NCBI RefSeq assembly: GCF_003259675.1
Contig: NZ_PZJG01000010.1
Span: forward strand, 1-48,561
Origin: Macrococcoides bohemicum
Lineage (GTDB): Bacteria; Bacillota; Bacilli; Staphylococcales; Staphylococcaceae
Direction: 5' to 3'
Length of the DNA: 48,561 nt
The translations under genes were made by a program, and so were the position numbers. Positions 15,969 through 25,658 of the stretch are shown here, in pieces. Position 1 is the stretch's first letter; each line of letters begins with the position of its first letter. The notes under the pieces are model-generated. The model saw nothing but the letters and a program-made list of their open reading frames with translations. It had not been told where the DNA came from and did no database searches.

Positions 15969-17282
15969 ATGAATGCAGTTTTAATCGCAGTACTTGTGAT
16001 GGTCATATTAAGTTTATGTAGGCTTAATGTCGTGCTATCACTATTTATAGGAGCAATAACAGGTGGTCTTGTTTCAGGTCTAGGTATTGAAAAGACCATT
16101 AAAATATTCACTGAAGGTATCGTGGATGGAAGTGAAGTCGCATTAAGCTATGCGTTACTTGGAGGCTTTGCAGCATTAATTTCTTATAGTGGTATTACAG
16201 ATTATTTTGTTGAGAAAATAATAAATAAACTAAAAGTTGAAAATAAGAAAAATACGAGAATATATACTAAAGTGATATTACTTGTTTCTTTAATTATTAT
16301 TTCTTGTATGTCTCAAAATATTATTCCGGTACATATTGCATTTATTCCAATTATCATTCCACCTTTACTTAGTTTATTTAATGAGTTAAAGATAGATAGA
16401 AGATTATTAGCAGTAATCCTTTGCTTCGGATTAAACTTTCCGTATGTATTGATGCCTTACGGTTATGGATACATCTTCCATGGTATTATTAAAAAAGGAT
16501 TCGATAAAGCAGATTATGCAATAGAATTTAGCGATATATATAAAGCGATGATTATACCTTCTATGGGATTTATTGTAGGACTCATTCTTGCCTTCATTAT
16601 ATTTAGAAAACCAAGAACATATCATACCGTAACTTTAACCCCAACTGAGAATAGGCCGCCGCTTAGACCATACGTCATATTTATAACAATACTTGCGATT
16701 TTAAGTACATTTATTGTGCAGACTATGACTGAATCAATGATCTTTGGTGCATTAGCAGGGATATTAATTTTCTTTGTATCATTTGCATATGAATGGAAAG
16801 CGTTAGATGACACTTTAACAGATGGTATTAAGATTATGGCTTACATTGGTGTGGTGATGCTTACTGCAAATGGTTTTGCGAGTCTTATGAGTGCTACTGG
16901 AGATGTAGAACGTTTAGTTCAGGATATGGTAGCATTCACTGATGGTTCAAAAGTATTAACAATAATTTTTATGTTAATCGTTGGTTTAATTGTGACACTT
17001 GGTATCGGATCTTCGTTTGCAACCATTCCTATCATTGCTGCATTATTTATTCCGTTAGGAAATTCTATTGGATTAAGCAGCATGGCGATTATAGCTATTA
17101 TTGGTACTGCAGGTGCACTTGGTGATGCAGGTAGTCCGGCTAGTGACTCTACACTTGGTCCAACAGCAGGGCTTAACATGGATGGTCAGCATAACCATAT
17201 TTGGGATACATGTGTACCGACATTCTTATTGTTTAATATACCGCTCATTATTTTCGGATTTATTGCAGCAATGGTATTATAG
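15969..17282 (+). CDS. NhaC/YuiF-type Na+/H+ antiporter family protein
   Basis: A 437-residue polytopic membrane protein with 10-12 hydrophobic segments, related to the NhaC superfamily and to B. subtilis YuiF. GIGSSFATIPIIAALFIPLG (about residues 341-360) and DAGSPASDSTLGPTAGLNMDGQHNHIWDTC (described here only by its key residues: Asp-Ala-Gly-Ser-Pro then Asp-Gly-Gln-His) near 385-415 are the family's conserved regions. Transported ion or amino acid is not certain. It has a TTTGGAGG ribosome site and is followed by the thioesterase gene after about 25 bases. Confidence 0.82.
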   Translation: MNAVLIAVLVMVILSLCRLNVVLSLFIGAITGGLVSGLGIEKTIKIFTEGIVDGSEVALSYALLGGFAALISYSGITDYFVEKIINKLKVENKKNTRIYTKVILLVSLIIISCMSQNIIPVHIAFIPIIIPPLLSLFNELKIDRRLLAVILCFGLNFPYVLMPYGYGYIFHGIIKKGFDKADYAIEFSDIYKAMIIPSMGFIVGLILAFIIFRKPRTYHTVTLTPTENRPPLRPYVIFITILAILSTFIVQTMTESMIFGALAGILIFFVSFAYEWKALDDTLTDGIKIMAYIGVVMLTANGFASLMSATGDVERLVQDMVAFTDGSKVLTIIFMLIVGLIVTLGIGSSFATIPIIAALFIPLGNSIGLSSMAIIAIIGTAGALGDAGSPASDSTLGPTAGLNMDGQHNHIWDTCVPTFLLFNIPLIIFGFIAAMVL

Positions 17283-17307
17283 ATAAAAAGAAGTCATGGA
17301 GGATATC

Positions 17308-17700
17308 ATGGATTCAAATTTATTATCTGTACCAAGTTTAATAACACATTTTAAGATTGAACAAGTAAGTTTTGAGGGCAATTTATTAGTAATGAAAATG
17401 CCAATTACTGATTTGGTCCGTCAACCTTTTGGTTACCTGCATGGAGGAGCAACAGTTGCACTTTGTGAAACAGCAGCATCATATGGCTCATCTTTACTTA
17501 TCGGTAAAGATGAGATTCCATTAGGTTTAGAGATTAATGCTAATCATATATCAAGCGCAAAATCAGGCGATGTATATGCGAAAGCATTGATTATCCATCA
17601 AGGCAAATCGACTCATGTTTGGGAAATAAAAGTATATGATGACAATGATAGATTAATTTCCACGTCACGATGTACCGTGGCAATTAAAAAGCTGAGATAA
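17308..17700 (+). CDS. Hotdog-fold acyl-CoA thioesterase (PaaI/YuxO type)
   Basis: This 130-residue hotdog-fold protein carries the PaaI-type motif YLHGGATVALCETAAS (about residues 42-57), where HGG plus the Glu in CETAAS form the catalytic site, and a strand pattern ending RCTVAI. PaaI/YuxO-like enzymes hydrolyse aromatic acyl-CoAs, including DHNA-CoA in menaquinone synthesis; I cannot tell which applies. The start at ATG 17308 has a GGAGG five bases upstream; the ATG at 17296 overlaps that ribosome site and is less likely. Stop lies inside the following bidirectional terminator. Confidence 0.85.
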   Translation: MDSNLLSVPSLITHFKIEQVSFEGNLLVMKMPITDLVRQPFGYLHGGATVALCETAASYGSSLLIGKDEIPLGLEINANHISSAKSGDVYAKALIIHQGKSTHVWEIKVYDDNDRLISTSRCTVAIKKLR

Positions 17701-17727
17701 GGACGAAATCCTTATCTCAGCTTTTTT
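17686..17727. terminator. Bidirectional terminator, thioesterase / mnh operon
   Basis: An 18-bp perfect stem AAAAAGCTGAGATAAGGA / TCCTTATCTCAGCTTTTT around CGAAA, with A and T runs on each side. Its left arm includes the last codons and stop of the thioesterase gene. Confidence 0.9.
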
Positions 17728-17747
17728 GTATTAAACTTTTTATGTTA

Positions 17748-18089
17748 TTATTCTGCATTCTTAAGGTCATCTCTCACAGTTGAATTTGTGTAAGCAGTAC
17801 CAGAATAATAAGCACTGCGCATAATTAAATGTGCACCAATCGGTCCGGTAGAGAATATAAAAAGAATTGCGAGAATCAATGTCGGTTCAAAATGATGATC
17901 ACGACCTAAAAAGTAAAGAAATACGCCGAACATCATAAACATAACACCAAGCGTTGAAGATTTACTGGCTGCGTGTGCACGGGTATACACGTCAGGTAAG
18001 CGGATTAAACCGATAGCACTTATTACTGTCAGCAATGCACCGATAATAATAAAGAACATACTAATGACGATGACGATTGTGTCGATCAT
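17748..18089 (-). CDS. mnhG: Na+/H+ antiporter subunit G
   Basis: A 113-residue subunit with three membrane segments (about residues 4-30, 40-60, 66-86). The motif [19 protein letters not shown] near residues 30-48 is diagnostic of MnhG/MrpG. It is the last gene of the seven-gene operon. I place the start at the ATG 18087-18089, overlapping mnhF by 29 bases; longer in-frame starts add a basic peptide not found in the family. Confidence 0.92.
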   Translation of the reverse strand: MIDTIVIVISMFFIIIGALLTVISAIGLIRLPDVYTRAHAASKSSTLGVMFMMFGVFLYFLGRDHHFEPTLILAILFIFSTGPIGAHLIMRSAYYSGTAYTNSTVRDDLKNAE

Positions 18090-18369
18090 ATTCAACGATT
18101 TCTCCTTTCTCCATAAACTTGGCAAAAGCAGTTGTTCCTAAAAAGGCCAGTACGCCAAGTAGCATAATGATGCTGATATAATATTTAGTATTTAACAGTA
18201 CAGAGAATAGTGCAATCATTGCCATTAGAGAGATACCTAATGCATCAAGTGCAACAACTCTATCGGCTATAGTTGGGCCTTTAATGACACGATATAGTAT
18301 ACCGAGCATCGATAAAGAAACGATAATCAATGCGATAATAATGATAATATTGGTAAATTCTATTGTCAT
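18061..18369 (-). CDS. mnhF: Na+/H+ antiporter subunit F
   Basis: A 102-residue subunit with three membrane segments. [16 protein letters not shown] near residues 30-45 is the family signature. Its start overlaps the mnhE stop in ATGA fashion and its end overlaps mnhG by 29 bases; the last residues (YDRHNRHRH) are a histidine/arginine-rich tail that varies between species. Confidence 0.93.
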   Translation of the reverse strand: MTIEFTNIIIIIALIIVSLSMLGILYRVIKGPTIADRVVALDALGISLMAMIALFSVLLNTKYYISIIMLLGVLAFLGTTAFAKFMEKGEIVEYDRHNRHRH

Positions 18370-18845
18370 GATAATCCAATCTCCTTTATCGCATCTTCAA
18401 AAGAATGCTTAATGCCATCTATTTCTGATTCTATATCACTAAAGTCTATTGCATGGATATAAAGCTTACTTTTATCATCACTAACTGCTACAACGACTGT
18501 TCCTGGTGTTAACGTAATCAGTAGAGACAATAAACTGATTTCCCAATCTTTTCTTAAATCGGTTGGATACATAAAGAATGCAGGCTGTATATCTATTTTT
18601 GGTGCAATAACGATTTTTAGAACATTGATATTTGCTTTAAATAATTCGATAATAAATATAACGATTAAACGTAGCACTTTTAAGAAAGGAATGAGATAGA
18701 ACCCACCAGGTAAAAATGGTCTCATGATATATATCCCTATGAGTCCAAATAAATAACCAAGTAACATATTACCGAAAGATACAGAACCAGTTAAGATACA
18801 CCATAGTATGACTAGCCCTGTATGTATAATCATTTGTATCGCCAT
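18366..18845 (-). CDS. mnhE: Na+/H+ antiporter subunit E
   Basis: A 159-residue subunit with three hydrophobic segments in the first 75 residues, followed by a cytoplasmic domain with the conserved [12 protein letters not shown] motif near residues 110-121. Length equals what I recall for S. aureus MnhE1. Its ATG shares one base with the mnhD stop (TAATG). Confidence 0.93.
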   Translation of the reverse strand: MAIQMIIHTGLVILWCILTGSVSFGNMLLGYLFGLIGIYIMRPFLPGGFYLIPFLKVLRLIVIFIIELFKANINVLKIVIAPKIDIQPAFFMYPTDLRKDWEISLLSLLITLTPGTVVVAVSDDKSKLYIHAIDFSDIESEIDGIKHSFEDAIKEIGLS

Positions 18846-20317
18846 TATTTCACCCCTAATGCTTTGACATAAGTTTCTGGTGAATGAATTGATAATGCAG
18901 CTTTTTCAATGACTGGATATAAAGCATCACTCATAACCCCGAATAATACTGCGAGAACTGTCATTAATACTGCCGCAAACATCATCTTATTGATAGTTGG
19001 TTGCACGTATTTTTTACCAGTACCAAAGAAAACTTGTAAAAAGATATTGATTACTGAATATAATACGACTAAACTACTGATTAATACGATGATAGCAGTT
19101 ATCACATATCCTTCATTCATCGCTGCTTTTACGATAAAGTATTTTCCGTAGAAACCACTTAGTGGTGGAATACCTGCAAGTGATAACGCTGCAATAAAAT
19201 ACGTAAAGCCAAGCAGCGGATAATCTTTTATAAGTCCACCAATTTTTCTAATGTCTGTTTCATTCGTAACTTTCATAATGATACCGATAAGCATAAATAA
19301 ACTCGCTTTAATAATCATGTCATGAATTAAGTAATAAATGCCGCCAATTGTAGCTTCTTTTGTAAAAATTGCAAGTCCCACGATAATTACTCCCACGGCA
19401 ATCATAATATTATAGATGATAATTTTCTTCATATCACGATATGCAAGTGCACCAATACACCCAAATATAATTGTGAGTATTGCTAATACAAGCAGTATGT
19501 TCTGCACGAATTCGCCAGATTGACTGAAGAATAAACTGTACGTTCTGTATAGTGCATAAACACCCACTTTAGTAAGCAACGCACCGAATAAAGCAAGAAT
19601 TGGTATCGGTGGAGCGTAATATGCGCCTGGTAACCAGAAATATAAAGGAAACATACCTGCTTTTGTAGCGAATACAAAGATAAATAATATCGCACAGATC
19701 ACAATAATATTTTGGTTTTCTATGCCATCGATTCTACTGCTCATATCAGCCATATTTAATGAGCCGATAACTGAATACAACATACCGATTGCGAGTACGA
19801 AAAATGCCGAACTCGTAACATTCACAAGTATATATTTAATACTTTCCTGTAATTGTATCTTCGTTCCTCCGATAATCATTAACACATATGAACTGATTAA
19901 GAATACTTCAAAGAATACGAATAAGTTAAAGATATCTCCAGTTGTAAATGCGCCATTTAAACCAGCCAGCATAAACATCACTGATGAGTAATAATAATAT
20001 GTTTCTCGGTCAAGTCCAATTGATTGATAAGAATAATAGATTATAATCAAAGTAATTAATGTTGTTGTGAGGACTAAAATTGCCGATAGCATATCAGAAA
20101 CGAGCACAATACTATATGGTACTTTCCAGTTTCCAAGTTCTAGATATATTGTGCCATGTTTAAAAACATGTATAAACTGATAAAGTGTAACTAAAAATGT
20201 TATTAAAGTACCAAAAAATGCTACCATTCTTTTAATAATAGGTTTTTTTCCGATACAAATTAAAATAATAGCAGTGAGAGCTGGTAATATAATTGGGAAT
20301 ACGATTAAATTACTCAT
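18845..20317 (-). CDS. mnhD: Na+/H+ antiporter subunit D (proton-channel type)
   Basis: A 490-residue polytopic subunit homologous to the antiporter-like subunits of respiratory complex I (NuoL/M/N). About 14 membrane segments are visible, with conserved [13 protein letters not shown] (Glu about residue 137), a Lys in [18 protein letters not shown] (about 220) and [14 protein letters not shown]. It likely contributes one of two ion paths. The start at ATG 20315-20317 has GGGGG nine bases upstream and overlaps the mnhC stop by eight bases; a start at 20347 would lie in the mnhC coding region without a ribosome site. Confidence 0.94.
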   Translation of the reverse strand: MSNLIVFPIILPALTAIILICIGKKPIIKRMVAFFGTLITFLVTLYQFIHVFKHGTIYLELGNWKVPYSIVLVSDMLSAILVLTTTLITLIIIYYSYQSIGLDRETYYYYSSVMFMLAGLNGAFTTGDIFNLFVFFEVFLISSYVLMIIGGTKIQLQESIKYILVNVTSSAFFVLAIGMLYSVIGSLNMADMSSRIDGIENQNIIVICAILFIFVFATKAGMFPLYFWLPGAYYAPPIPILALFGALLTKVGVYALYRTYSLFFSQSGEFVQNILLVLAILTIIFGCIGALAYRDMKKIIIYNIMIAVGVIIVGLAIFTKEATIGGIYYLIHDMIIKASLFMLIGIIMKVTNETDIRKIGGLIKDYPLLGFTYFIAALSLAGIPPLSGFYGKYFIVKAAMNEGYVITAIIVLISSLVVLYSVINIFLQVFFGTGKKYVQPTINKMMFAAVLMTVLAVLFGVMSDALYPVIEKAALSIHSPETYVKALGVK

Positions 20318-20651
20318 CTTCAGGTACCCCCTTATAATCTGATACATTGTCAGTACCTAACTCTTTATAACTTCTAAAAGCAAGTACTAAGAAAAACGCA
20401 GTTACAGCAAAACTTATTACGATTGCTGTTAATATTAATGCCTGTGGAATTGGATCTGTATAAAAATGCTGATCTTCTTCATAGATTGGTGAAGCACCTT
20501 TTTTTAAGCCGCCACTTGTAAGCAATATTAAATTGACGGCATGAGAAATGATAGAAGATCCGATAATGATTCTGAGCAAACTTTTAGAGAGAATCAAATA
20601 GACACCACAAGTAACAAGTATGCCACTCAATATAATGATTAATATTTCCAT
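20310..20651 (-). CDS. mnhC: Na+/H+ antiporter subunit C
   Basis: A 113-residue NuoK-like subunit with three membrane segments. Features are [29 protein letters not shown] (key residues Ser-Lys-Ser and His-Ala-Val-Asn) and [21 protein letters not shown]. It starts in a TAATG overlap with mnhB and ends overlapping mnhD by eight bases. Confidence 0.93.
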   Translation of the reverse strand: MEILIIILSGILVTCGVYLILSKSLLRIIIGSSIISHAVNLILLTSGGLKKGASPIYEEDQHFYTDPIPQALILTAIVISFAVTAFFLVLAFRSYKELGTDNVSDYKGVPEDE

Positions 20652-21079
20652 TATTCATTCTCTCCAATCGTTAAGATTATCGTCAAAGTCGTTCCAATTA
20701 CTGCAAGCATTACTCCAATATCAAATAATACTGCAGTGTGAAGATGTAGTTCACCCAGGAGCGGTAAATGCAGGTCACCAAAAGTATGCGTGAAAAAGGG
20801 TTTACCCTGTAAGATACTGATTAACGGTGTGCCGTAACAAAACATTAATCCGATAGCAATGACCTTTTTGAAATCTATAGGAATAATCTGTTGTAAAGTT
20901 TTAATATCATAAGCAATTAAAATAATGAGAAGTGCAGATGATATGAGTAATCCCCCTACAAACCCTCCGCCTGGCGTATAATGACCACCCATAAATATGG
21001 CAAAGGCGAAAGTGATAATAATGAAGAAGACAACGAGCGTACAAAACTGTAGAATGACATCATTATTTTGCTTTTTCAT
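20651..21079 (-). CDS. mnhB: Na+/H+ antiporter subunit B
   Basis: A 142-residue subunit with four membrane segments. [19 protein letters not shown] (about residues 29-47) is the family motif. The ATG at 21077-21079 follows GAGGTG at the right spacing, overlaps mnhA by 17 bases and gives the same length I recall for S. aureus MnhB1; an upstream GTG is part of the ribosome site itself. Confidence 0.93.
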   Translation of the reverse strand: MKKQNNDVILQFCTLVVFFIIITFAFAIFMGGHYTPGGGFVGGLLISSALLIILIAYDIKTLQQIIPIDFKKVIAIGLMFCYGTPLISILQGKPFFTHTFGDLHLPLLGELHLHTAVLFDIGVMLAVIGTTLTIILTIGENE

Positions 21080-23438
21080 TATTATCACCTCTATTCTGTC
21101 TTAATCGTATTAATGTATAGATACCTATACCTGCTATTCCTAGTACACTTGATTCGAATAAAGTATCAAATCCACGGAAGTCTACTAAAATTACGTTTAC
21201 CATATTTTTTCCTGCGGCAAGTTCATATACATTTTTAATATAATATTCTGCAATGGATGGATAAAGTTTGTTACTAAATGCTGCTAAAGCAATGATTGTG
21301 ACACAAATACCTGAAAGCAATGCAATCACAAAATTTGATAACTTAAATTTTGAACTTTCTTCATGACGATACTGACGTGGTAGATGATAGAAACACATTA
21401 AGAATAATGCTGTTGAAATCGTTTCAATAGCAAGTTGTGTTAATGCTAGGTCAGGTGCATCAAAGAAAACGAATAATAGTGCAATGGAATAACCGATAGT
21501 ACTTAACATGATAATACTAAATAAACGCGATTTTGATTTTAAGATCATAATATTTGCAATTAATATGATGCCAATGAGGATCAACTCATATGGCTGGATT
21601 GAACCTAGCGACTCAAAATTAAAATGAATCGGATTATTGATAAATACATAGCTTGTTATGATAATAAACGTAATCAGTATTGCAGACATACTGAAACGAA
21701 TGGTTCTTAACACGAGAAACTGATTGATTAACTTACTTTTCTTTTGTGATTGTGTAAGTAACAGATCATATCCCCTATTCAGACTGAACTGAGCAGGGAA
21801 AAAAGTATATATTTTTTCCCAGTATTTAAAAGTAGCAACGAGTAGTGCACCAAAAATAATGATAGCTAATGTAATAAATAGTGGTGTATTAAATCCATGA
21901 AAATGATGGATTTGCTCTATATGAACAGACTGATTTAATATACTGTTTGTCGCCGCATTTAATAATGGTAAAAATATATTTGGAACAAGTGAAATCACAA
22001 CCATGATGCTGATTAATATAATAGGTGAAGCTAGTAATAACTTTGGAGCTTCGTGAGGCTGTTTCTCAGTTGTATTATCTTTAGGGGAGCCAAAGAAAAT
22101 ATCGATGATTAACTTTATACAGTATATAAAAGTAAATATACTCCCTATAAACATAAGTATTAATGCACTACTTGAAAGCAATGGTTGACCTGAGAAACTA
22201 CTCTTTACTGCATTTAAAACAGATGTAATAAACATTTCTTTACTTAAAAATCCGTTAAAGGGTGGGACACCTGCCATACTTAATAAGCCAAGCACTGCAA
22301 TTGTGAAAGTTACAGGCATTAATGTTAGTAATCCATTAAGCTTACGGATATCACGTGATCCTGTTTCGTGGTCGATAATACCTACAGCCATAAATAGAGC
22401 GCCTTTAAATGAGGCATGATTTAAAATGTGGAACACACTAGCCGTAACTGCAATAACGAAAAGTTCATTATGATTATTTTTTAGTGCAAATGAGCCAAAT
22501 CCAAGTAAAGACATAATAAGTCCTAACTGACTGATTGTACTGAATGCAAGAATCCCTTTTAAATCTTTTTGATTAACAGCTTTCAACGATGCAAAACACA
22601 TTGTGAATAAGCCGATAAAGATTAAGCTGTTTGTCCATATATTACTGACAGCAAAAATAGGAGTAAACCTTGCTACGAGATAAATACCGGCTTTAACCAT
22701 TGTCGCTGAATGCAGATATGCACTTACTGGTGTCGGTGCTTCCATAGCATCTGGTAACCATATATGAAATGGAAACTGAGCTGATTTAGTAAATGCGGCT
22801 AATAAGATTAATACGATAGCTAACGGAAATAATTTGTGATGCTGAATTAAATTTGCGTTTTGAATCATTGCATCTATTGAAGTCGTGTGTGTAATACTAA
22901 CTAAGATGGCAATAGCACCTAGTAACATTAAACCACCAAAGACGGTGATTAACATCGATTTCAAAGCACCCTGAATTGATTTTTCTTTAAAATACCAGAA
23001 CGAAATCAATAAGAAACTTGAAATACTCGTCAGTTCCCAGAACATATAAAGTGCTAAAATATTATCGCTCAGTACAACGCCAAACATTGCACCCATAAAT
23101 AACAATAAATATGTATAGAATTTTCCAAGTTCTTCTCGTTTACTAAGATATGAAATAGAATAGAATACTACGAGCATACCTATCACAGAAATAAGCAGAG
23201 CAAAAAGTAAACTAATGCCATCTATTTTAAAGTTTAAATTTAATCCTATACGTGACATCCAGTTATTCTTTTCAAACAATGTCTGACCTAATGAAGATAA
23301 TTTGCTGATAAAGAATATTGAAGCAATTACAGGAATGGGTAGTACAAACCAACCCGTATGAATAGTACGTATTTGTTTCTGTAGAATAATTGGAAATAAC
23401 GCTGCTATAAATGGCAGCAATACTATCCATAAAGTCAT
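21063..23438 (-). CDS. mnhA: Na+/H+ antiporter subunit A
   Basis: The 791-residue largest subunit of the Mnh/Mrp antiporter, first gene of the operon. The N-terminal two thirds resemble complex I NuoL: MFWELTSISSFLLISFWYF (Glu about residue 134), a Lys in LAAFTKSAQFPFHIWLPDAM (about 220), SAYLHSATMVKAGIYL, and HASFKGALFMAVGIIDHETGSRD. The C-terminal third (about 600-791) carries the MrpA-specific and MrpB-like segment, with FDAPDLALTQLAIETISTALF near 660-680. The complex exchanges Na+ for H+ at the membrane, for pH and salt homeostasis. It has an AAAGGAGG ribosome site. The order A-B-C-D-E-F-G is complete. Confidence 0.95.
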   Translation of the reverse strand: MTLWIVLLPFIAALFPIILQKQIRTIHTGWFVLPIPVIASIFFISKLSSLGQTLFEKNNWMSRIGLNLNFKIDGISLLFALLISVIGMLVVFYSISYLSKREELGKFYTYLLLFMGAMFGVVLSDNILALYMFWELTSISSFLLISFWYFKEKSIQGALKSMLITVFGGLMLLGAIAILVSITHTTSIDAMIQNANLIQHHKLFPLAIVLILLAAFTKSAQFPFHIWLPDAMEAPTPVSAYLHSATMVKAGIYLVARFTPIFAVSNIWTNSLIFIGLFTMCFASLKAVNQKDLKGILAFSTISQLGLIMSLLGFGSFALKNNHNELFVIAVTASVFHILNHASFKGALFMAVGIIDHETGSRDIRKLNGLLTLMPVTFTIAVLGLLSMAGVPPFNGFLSKEMFITSVLNAVKSSFSGQPLLSSSALILMFIGSIFTFIYCIKLIIDIFFGSPKDNTTEKQPHEAPKLLLASPIILISIMVVISLVPNIFLPLLNAATNSILNQSVHIEQIHHFHGFNTPLFITLAIIIFGALLVATFKYWEKIYTFFPAQFSLNRGYDLLLTQSQKKSKLINQFLVLRTIRFSMSAILITFIIITSYVFINNPIHFNFESLGSIQPYELILIGIILIANIMILKSKSRLFSIIMLSTIGYSIALLFVFFDAPDLALTQLAIETISTALFLMCFYHLPRQYRHEESSKFKLSNFVIALLSGICVTIIALAAFSNKLYPSIAEYYIKNVYELAAGKNMVNVILVDFRGFDTLFESSVLGIAGIGIYTLIRLRQNRGDNNEKAK

Positions 23439-23584
23439 CTTAAAACCTCCTTTAGTATTTTATTATACAAGAAAAATAAACGGATTGATTTCTAATAGTT
23501 TAATATGGTGACAACGTATAATATATTCCTTAAATAAGAAGAAACAGATTAAAATTAAAAAATCGTCATATAATTGTCACTTTT

Positions 23585-23968
23585 TTATTCCGGGAAAGAA
23601 AACTTGTATTGACGTTCATAATCATATTTAATATTTGATAACGTATCAAGTGCCTTACTATTAAAAGGAGTATCTTCATTTTTTAGTTTTTGCTCCATTT
23701 TTGATACTGCCTGAATTAATGATTCAACATATGGGAGTACTTTATCTGTATAAGGTTTCAGTAAATTTTCATCTACCACACGTTTTTCTTTATGAGAAAG
23801 TGCTTTACGCTCATGGAAGAATACATTTTCAACTTCTCCTCTATTATGCAAATCTCCCTGCATTGGGTGAGTGATAACACTTTCAATGCTAACCAGAACA
23901 CCATTAGGGTGATCCTGAACTTTCTCTACAATATAAATACCAGATTTGTGCATAAGTCTAAAATACAT
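23585..23968 (-). CDS. kapB: KapB-like kinase-associated protein
   Basis: A 127-residue protein resembling KapB, the kinase-associated protein first described next to sporulation kinase genes in B. subtilis. Key stretches are GIYIVEKVQDHPNGVLVSI (about residues 10-28), HPMQGDLHN and NVFFHERKALSHKEKR. This genus does not sporulate, so the role must differ; probably a small beta-barrel adaptor. I start at ATG 23966-23968, five bases after AAAGGATGAG; the ATG at 23975-23977 is embedded in that site. It is divergent from the cyclophilin gene. Confidence 0.72.
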   Translation of the reverse strand: MYFRLMHKSGIYIVEKVQDHPNGVLVSIESVITHPMQGDLHNRGEVENVFFHERKALSHKEKRVVDENLLKPYTDKVLPYVESLIQAVSKMEQKLKNEDTPFNSKALDTLSNIKYDYERQYKFSFPE

Positions 23969-24030
23969 ATTTCTCATCCTTTTTGTGTTAATATATTATG
24001 GTAATAATCATATCATGAAGGAGCTTAAAA

Positions 24031-24624
24031 ATGACTAATTTTCCGCAATTAAATACAGAAATTTCAGAAAATGAACGTTTAGTAGAATTGGTAACAACAA
24101 AAGGAACGATGAAAATTAAATTATTCCCGGAAGTTGCACCAAAAACAGTTGAAAACTTTATTCAGTTATCTGAAAAAGGATATTATGAAGGTATTATCTT
24201 CCACCGTGTTATTAATGATTTCATGATTCAAGGTGGAGACCCAACTGGAACTGGTATGGGTGGAGAAAGTATTTACGGAGATAAGTTTGAAGACGAATTT
24301 TCTATGGAAGCATTCAACTTATATGGTGCTTTATCTATGGCTAATGCGGGACCAAATACTAACGGTTCTCAATTCTTCATCGTTCAAATGAAACAAGTAC
24401 CAGCTCAAATGTTATCACAATTAAAGCAAGGTGGATGGCCAGAAGAGATTGTTGATAAATATGCTGAAGTTGGCGGAACACCATGGCTAGATCAAAAACA
24501 TACAGTATTTGGTCAAGTAGTAGAAGGATTTGATGTATTAGAAACAATCGCTAATGTTCAGGTTGGCGCTCAAGACAAACCGTTAGAAGATGTAGTGATT
24601 GAGAAGATTAACATATTAAAATAA
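24031..24624 (+). CDS. ppiB: Cyclophilin-type peptidyl-prolyl cis-trans isomerase
   Basis: A 197-residue cytoplasmic cyclophilin with no signal peptide. [36 protein letters not shown] (with catalytic Arg in FHRV), NGSQFFIV and [11 protein letters not shown] are all present; about 25 residues between NGSQFFIV and the HTVFG motif form an insert typical of the staphylococcal version. It catalyses proline isomerisation in protein folding. Strong GAAGGAG ribosome site, own terminator (24661-24698), monocistronic. The symbol ppiB is by family. Confidence 0.92.
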   Translation: MTNFPQLNTEISENERLVELVTTKGTMKIKLFPEVAPKTVENFIQLSEKGYYEGIIFHRVINDFMIQGGDPTGTGMGGESIYGDKFEDEFSMEAFNLYGALSMANAGPNTNGSQFFIVQMKQVPAQMLSQLKQGGWPEEIVDKYAEVGGTPWLDQKHTVFGQVVEGFDVLETIANVQVGAQDKPLEDVVIEKINILK

Positions 24625-24660
24625 TTGTTGCATAGGACTAAACACTTTGGCGACGACCTG

Positions 24661-24698
24661 GAATAAGTCATGAAATGTTCATGACTTATTCTTTTTTT
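24661..24698 (+). terminator. Terminator of the cyclophilin gene
   Basis: A perfect 14-bp stem GAATAAGTCATGAA / TTCATGACTTATTC with an ATG loop, followed by seven T residues. Confidence 0.9.
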
Positions 24699-24743
24699 GT
24701 GGATTTTTAATGTTATAATAATTTATTAGATTAGGGGTGATGC

Positions 24744-24947
24744 ATGATGATGGATTTTTTATATTTTCCGGAAAATAAGTGGGAATATGTCCCGGCAGTG
24801 TTATCATTAATATTCTTTATGATACTTGCTTATATTTCTTTTAAATTGTTTAAAAGAAATTCACAGAAACAGGAAGAAAAGTTTAAAATATTTGAAGCTG
24901 AAGTGATGCGAAAACTTGAGGATGAACGCCATGAATCCAGATTTTAA
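24744..24947 (+). CDS. Small single-pass membrane protein
   Basis: A 67-residue protein with one strong membrane helix (about residues 17-36) and a charged, probably helical cytoplasmic tail rich in Lys and Glu. Not recognised by family. Three ATG codons in a row (24744, 24747, 24750) follow TTAGGGGTG; the first has acceptable spacing but the true start could be any of them. It overlaps the DUF1871 gene by 17 bases, so the two are translationally coupled and may act together. Confidence 0.7.
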   Translation: MMMDFLYFPENKWEYVPAVLSLIFFMILAYISFKLFKRNSQKQEEKFKIFEAEVMRKLEDERHESRF

Positions 24948-25188
24948 TATAGCAATGTACAAAATCTTAAACAACTGGAACCCGATGCAACTTGAAGATG
25001 CTTCTCAGGGAGATATGGAATATTACGAAATAATGGATATTGTACATCAAAAATTATCTTTTGATGAAACAATTCAGAGAATATCAGAAATTTTCATGCA
25101 CAGTTTCGAACAGTCACCTGATAAACAAGAAATTAAAGATATTTTAAATGAAATTTATAAATTACGTGCAACTTGCGAAATCGTGTAG
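24931..25188 (+). CDS. DUF1871 (YugE-like) protein
   Basis: An 85-residue cytoplasmic acidic protein resembling DUF1871/YugE: an N-terminal WNPMQL segment, Y-x-x-E-I-x-D-I-V (YYEIMDIVHQ) and an ISEIFMHSFE helix. Start at ATG 24931, seven bases after GAGGATG; upstream TTG and ATG codons (24916, 24922) lie in the ribosome site. Overlaps the preceding small membrane gene by 17 bases. In B. subtilis yugE lies near yugI, yugJ and pgi, and relatives of all three follow in this window, which supports the assignment. Confidence 0.75.
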   Translation: MNPDFNIAMYKILNNWNPMQLEDASQGDMEYYEIMDIVHQKLSFDETIQRISEIFMHSFEQSPDKQEIKDILNEIYKLRATCEIV

Positions 25189-25214
25189 CATCTTATTAGC
25201 TACATGATTTTTTT
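25179..25214 (+). terminator. Terminator after the DUF1871 gene
   Basis: AATCGTGTAGC pairs with GCTACATGATT (one G-T wobble) across a nine-base loop, then T7. The stop codon of the gene is inside the left arm. Confidence 0.7.
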
Positions 25215-25262
25215 ATACACATTTTTATGGTAAAATAATGATATTAAAAATGAGGGATAAAT

Positions 25263-25637
25263 ATGATGAATAAAAAGTATAAAAAGGGACAGTTTATTAA
25301 AGTTAAAGTGACAGGCATACAACCATATGGAGCGTTTGTTGAGACTGATCAGCATACAGAGGGATTAATACATATCTCTGAAGTGATGAATGATTATGTA
25401 CACAACTTAAATTTATTTCTTTCAGTGGGTCAAATTGTTAAAGCGAAAATTCTCGATATTTCTGAAGATGGTAAATTAAATTTATCTTTAAAAGAAAACG
25501 ATTATTTTAAACGTCAGGAACGAAAAAAGGAAAAGAAATCAGTACTTGAAGAACTTAAGCAACCAGAAAATATTGGTTTCGAATCGTTACGAGAAAAACT
25601 ACCGGAATGGGTAGAAAAGGGAAAGAAACTACAATAG
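25263..25637 (+). CDS. S1-domain RNA-binding protein (YugI / general stress protein 13)
   Basis: A 124-residue protein with one S1 RNA-binding domain at residues 5-75: GQFIKVKVTGIQPYGAFVE, GLIHISEV and VKAKILDISEDGKLNLSLK are the barrel strands and RNA-facing loop. A basic Lys-rich linker (about 82-94) and a short acidic tail follow. Matches YugI/GSP13, ribosome-associated in Bacillus and involved in post-transcriptional control. An extended -10 (TGGTAAAAT) lies about 30 bases upstream of a GAGGG site, so it is probably monocistronic; terminator at 25622. Confidence 0.85.
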   Translation: MMNKKYKKGQFIKVKVTGIQPYGAFVETDQHTEGLIHISEVMNDYVHNLNLFLSVGQIVKAKILDISEDGKLNLSLKENDYFKRQERKKEKKSVLEELKQPENIGFESLREKLPEWVEKGKKLQ

Positions 25638-25656
25638 TACTGTAGTTTCTTTCTTT
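25622..25656 (+). terminator. Terminator of the S1-domain gene
   Basis: AAAGAAACTACA / TGTAGTTTCTTT around a seven-base loop, followed by a T-rich run; the stop codon is in the hairpin. Confidence 0.8.
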
Positions 25657-25658
25657 AA

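Noticed and set aside
16919-17179. 86-codon open frame on the minus strand inside the NhaC-type gene
   Set aside because: Shadow of a membrane protein; hydrophobic on both strands by codon complementarity, with no ribosome site.
19722-19991. 89-codon open frame on the plus strand inside mnhD
   Set aside because: Antisense shadow of hydrophobic codons in mnhD; no start context and no recognisable product.
23508-23580. GTGACAA and TTGTCAC as a paired operator upstream of mnhA
   Set aside because: The 7-bp arms are about 60 bases apart in AT-rich DNA, so chance is a good explanation, and no regulator fits.
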